This document shows positions 45,322 to 47,507 of a stretch of 47,507 bases of DNA, piece by piece. How positions within the stretch are numbered: the stretch's first letter is position 1; every line of letters starts with the position of its first letter. Position numbers and translations under genes: made by a program. The notes beneath the pieces are model-generated. The model was not told where the DNA came from, ran no database searches, and saw nothing but the letters and a program-made list of their open reading frames with translations. This DNA is from Bacteroidota bacterium (GTDB lineage Bacteria > Bacteroidota > Bacteroidia > Chitinophagales > Chitinophagaceae), in contig CAUJDL010000069.1 in NCBI GenBank assembly GCA_963169635.1, positions 1 through 47,507 of the forward strand, read 5' to 3'.

Positions 45322-45798
45322 TTATCTTTTTGACTGAAAAAAAGTTTTCATCAACATTGCACACTCATCTGCTAATACACTTTTTACTAATTGTGTTTTA
45401 GGATGAAAAGGCCATTTTTCTGGTAAAATATTTCCTTGTTTATCTGTAAAAAATCTTAGCCCACCATTTTTTTCATCACTTGCACCATAAACTATCTTAG
45501 CTAATTTGCTCCAATATAAAGCACCACAACACATTAAGCAAGGCTCTACTGTAACATATAAAGTAGCTTCTGGTAAATATTTAGCTCCTAAATAATTATA
45601 AGCACTTGTTAAAGCAATCATTTCTGCATGTGCAGTACTATCGTTTAATTTTTCTGTTTGGTTATAGCCTCTGCTAATAATTTTATTATTTAATACTACA
45701 ATAGCACCTACAGGCACTTCATCTTCATCAAATGCTTTTTGTGCTTCTCTTAATGCTTGTTGCATAAAAAAAATATCATCTTGCAAAAACTCTTTCAT
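45322..45798 (-). CDS. tadA: tRNA-specific adenosine deaminase (TadA-like)
   Basis: 158 residues with the cytidine deaminase-type zinc site H57-A-E59 and P-C87-LM-C90. TadA in most bacteria converts A34 to inosine in tRNA-Arg(ACG). Length and the segments EDEVPVGAIVV and GASDEKNGG fit TadA, but Bacteroidota also carry closely similar guanine/nucleoside deaminases, so the exact substrate is not certain. The start codon is an ATG at 45798. Confidence 0.88.
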   Translation of the reverse strand: MKEFLQDDIFFMQQALREAQKAFDEDEVPVGAIVVLNNKIISRGYNQTEKLNDSTAHAEMIALTSAYNYLGAKYLPEATLYVTVEPCLMCCGALYWSKLAKIVYGASDEKNGGLRFFTDKQGNILPEKWPFHPKTQLVKSVLADECAMLMKTFFQSKR

Positions 45799-45857
45799 CT
45801 TTAGACAGTTTGTTAATTTAAAACTTTTATTTTTAACCTGAAGTGCAAAATAAAATT

Positions 45858-47225
45858 ATGACTACTCAACTAAACAATATACAACAATTTTTTGATGCTG
45901 GTAATACGCAAACTTATCAATTCAGAAAAACACAATTACAAAATCTTGCTTTAGCTATTAAACAACATGAAGAAGCCATTAGCAATGCTTTACAAAAAGA
46001 TTTAGGTAAAAGCAAAGCAGAAGCCTATGCTACTGAAATTGCTTTAGTATTAATGGAAATAAATTATATGCTGAAAAATTTAAAAAAATTAATGCAACCT
46101 AAAAAAGTAGCTACCAACTTAATGAATATACCTAGTAGTAATAAAATTTATTATGAACCATTAGGTGTAGTACTCATTATTGCACCTTGGAATTATCCTT
46201 TTCAGTTAGCATTTACACCATTAGTTGGTGCAATTGCAGGTGGAAATTGTGCTGTTATAAAACCAAGTGAACTAACCCCTGCAACGAGTGAAATAATTGA
46301 AAAAATTATTACTACAGTTTTTCCTGCTAATTATATTCTTGTAGTACAAGGCGATGGTGCAACAGTTGTTCCTGCACTGATGAATAATTTTAGATTTAAC
46401 CATATTTTTTTTACAGGGAGTATTGCTGTGGGCAAAGCTGTATATACAATGGCTGCAAAACAATTAACTACAGTAACATTAGAACTTGGTGGTAAAAGTC
46501 CTTGTATTGTAGAAGATGATGCAGCTATTAATGTAGCTGCAAAACGTATTGCTATAGGTAAATTTATAAATGCTGGGCAAACATGTATTGCACCAGATTA
46601 TTTATTAGTACACACAAAAATTAAAGATAAATTGATAGCAGCACTGATAAATACTATTGAAAAATTTTATACTACAAATGCAGCACAAAGTGAAGATTAT
46701 GGAAAAATAATTAATGAAAAAAGATTTGATACACTACAAAGTTTTTTAAAAGAAGGAGATATAATTTATGGAGGCAATTACAATAAAAATAATTTATACA
46801 TACAGCCAACTTTATTACAAAATGTATTACTAACATCTGCTGTTATGACAGATGAAATTTTTGGACCTATATTACCTATTTTTACTTTTAATACACAACA
46901 AGAAGCATTAAACATTATTCATCAACATCCATATCCATTAGCTATGTATGTATTTACATCATCAGCTATAAAAGAAGCAAATTGGATAAATGCTGTTAGA
47001 TTTGGTGGAGGATGTATCAATAATACAGCATATCATTTTACAAATCATCATTTACCATTTGGAGGTATTGGGTTTAGTGGTGTTGGTGCATATCATGGAA
47101 AAAAATCTTTTTACACTTTTACACATGCAAAATCAGTTTTAAAATCTGCTACATGGATAGACCCTTCAATAAAATATCCTCCATTTAAAGAAAAATTAAA
47201 ATGGTTAAAATTCTTTTTAAAATAA
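45858..47225 (+). CDS. Aldehyde dehydrogenase, class 3-like
   Basis: 455 residues from the ATG at 45858; a GTG five codons earlier is an alternative. It is an NAD(P)+-dependent aldehyde dehydrogenase. APWNYPF carries the catalytic Asn (N112), LELGGKSP the general base Glu (E209), and NAGQTCIAPDY the nucleophile Cys (C243). FTGSIAVGKAV is the cofactor loop. The length and the NHHLPFGGIGFSGVGAYHG end resemble the ALDH3/fatty-aldehyde group, so long-chain aldehydes are likely substrates; this is inference. It is followed after 27 bp by the second repeat array, which reads in the opposite orientation. Confidence 0.94.
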   Translation: MTTQLNNIQQFFDAGNTQTYQFRKTQLQNLALAIKQHEEAISNALQKDLGKSKAEAYATEIALVLMEINYMLKNLKKLMQPKKVATNLMNIPSSNKIYYEPLGVVLIIAPWNYPFQLAFTPLVGAIAGGNCAVIKPSELTPATSEIIEKIITTVFPANYILVVQGDGATVVPALMNNFRFNHIFFTGSIAVGKAVYTMAAKQLTTVTLELGGKSPCIVEDDAAINVAAKRIAIGKFINAGQTCIAPDYLLVHTKIKDKLIAALINTIEKFYTTNAAQSEDYGKIINEKRFDTLQSFLKEGDIIYGGNYNKNNLYIQPTLLQNVLLTSAVMTDEIFGPILPIFTFNTQQEALNIIHQHPYPLAMYVFTSSAIKEANWINAVRFGGGCINNTAYHFTNHHLPFGGIGFSGVGAYHGKKSFYTFTHAKSVLKSATWIDPSIKYPPFKEKLKWLKFFLK

Positions 47226-47252
47226 ATTGATTTAGCTGTTGTTGTTAATTTA

Positions 47253-47507
47253 ATTGCTTGTAGCAATGTAATACTAACTTATGAAACTGCAAGTTTCATA
47301 AGAACACATTTCGTTCTTTCAAAACTTTTAGTTTTGAAAGTGGTACATCTATTGCCTTTGGCAATGAATAATTTGTTTAATTGCTGTAAGCAATGTAATA
47401 CTAACTTATGAAACTGCAAGTTTCATAAGAACACATTTCGTTCTTTCAAAACTTTTAGTTTTGAAAGTGGTACATCTATTGCCTTTGGCAATGAATAATT
47501 TGTTTAA
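47253..47507 (-). repeat. Second array of the ~127-bp multi-palindrome repeat, inverted (runs off window)
   Basis: The same unit as at 412-1256 but reverse-complemented. P2 is at 47253-47267, P1 at 47278-47302, P4 at 47316-47340, P3 at 47351-47365, and a second P2 at 47380-47394. P1 recurs at 47405-47429, giving a period of 127. The two copies match over the whole overlap seen after 47274 (about 107 bp). All stems are perfect. Loops differ from the left array (for example P2 loops TGT and GTA). The array continues past the window end, so its full size is unknown. Confidence 0.95.

Noticed and set aside
45843..45857. GTG start of the aldehyde dehydrogenase
   Set aside because: The ATG five codons later is preferred; the extra residues are not family-conserved.

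Overview
The window is a stretch of core chromosome from an AT-rich member of the Bacteroidota, most likely near the Chitinophagales. Lineage markers are a fused MurF-alanine racemase, gliding genes gldF/gldG, alternative complex III (act genes) joined to a cytochrome c oxidase cluster, and promoters with a TAnnTTTG -7 box. No rRNA, tRNA, CRISPR, phage or transposase gene was found.

Layout. 1-388: 3' end of guaB. 412-about 1256: a non-coding tandem array of ~127-bp units built from short palindromes with triloops. 1316-3916: thrS-infC. 3997-5310: der on the minus strand. 5472-19873 (minus): one respiratory block, actABCDEF then ctaC, ctaD, ctaB, two subunit III genes and a subunit IV gene. 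It encodes quinol oxidation, electron transfer through c-type haems and oxygen reduction. 20089-20942 (plus): a small membrane protein and purN. 20998-21570 (minus): a membrane-anchored cytochrome c that copies the N-terminal domain of ActA together with its upstream DNA. 21761-22417: a thioredoxin-fold protein. 22426-27361 (minus): gldF-gldG-murF/alr. 27492-29867 (minus): a bifunctional beta-oxidation enzyme. 30151-42827 (minus): the S10-spc ribosomal protein cluster from rpsJ to secY, then map. 43095-44939 (minus): manA and a DUF6580-like membrane protein. 44959-47225: yraN, tadA (minus) and an aldehyde dehydrogenase. 47253-47507: the same 127-bp repeat, in the opposite orientation, running off the window.

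The least expected signal is the repeat family at both edges. Each unit carries four perfect or near-perfect hairpins (stems 11, 6, 6 and 11 bp, all with 3-nt loops) plus a weaker fifth at the unit junction. Loops vary while stems stay paired, and one stem pair covaries, so folding rather than primary sequence seems to be kept. I do not recognise the family. Other notable items are the duplicated cytochrome c with a conserved tandem TGTCATAT box, structured spacers inside the ribosomal protein cluster (notably rpsJ-rplC, rpsC-rplP and rpsH-rplF), and breaks from usual gene order: no rpmI-rplT after infC, and no infA/alpha operon after map.
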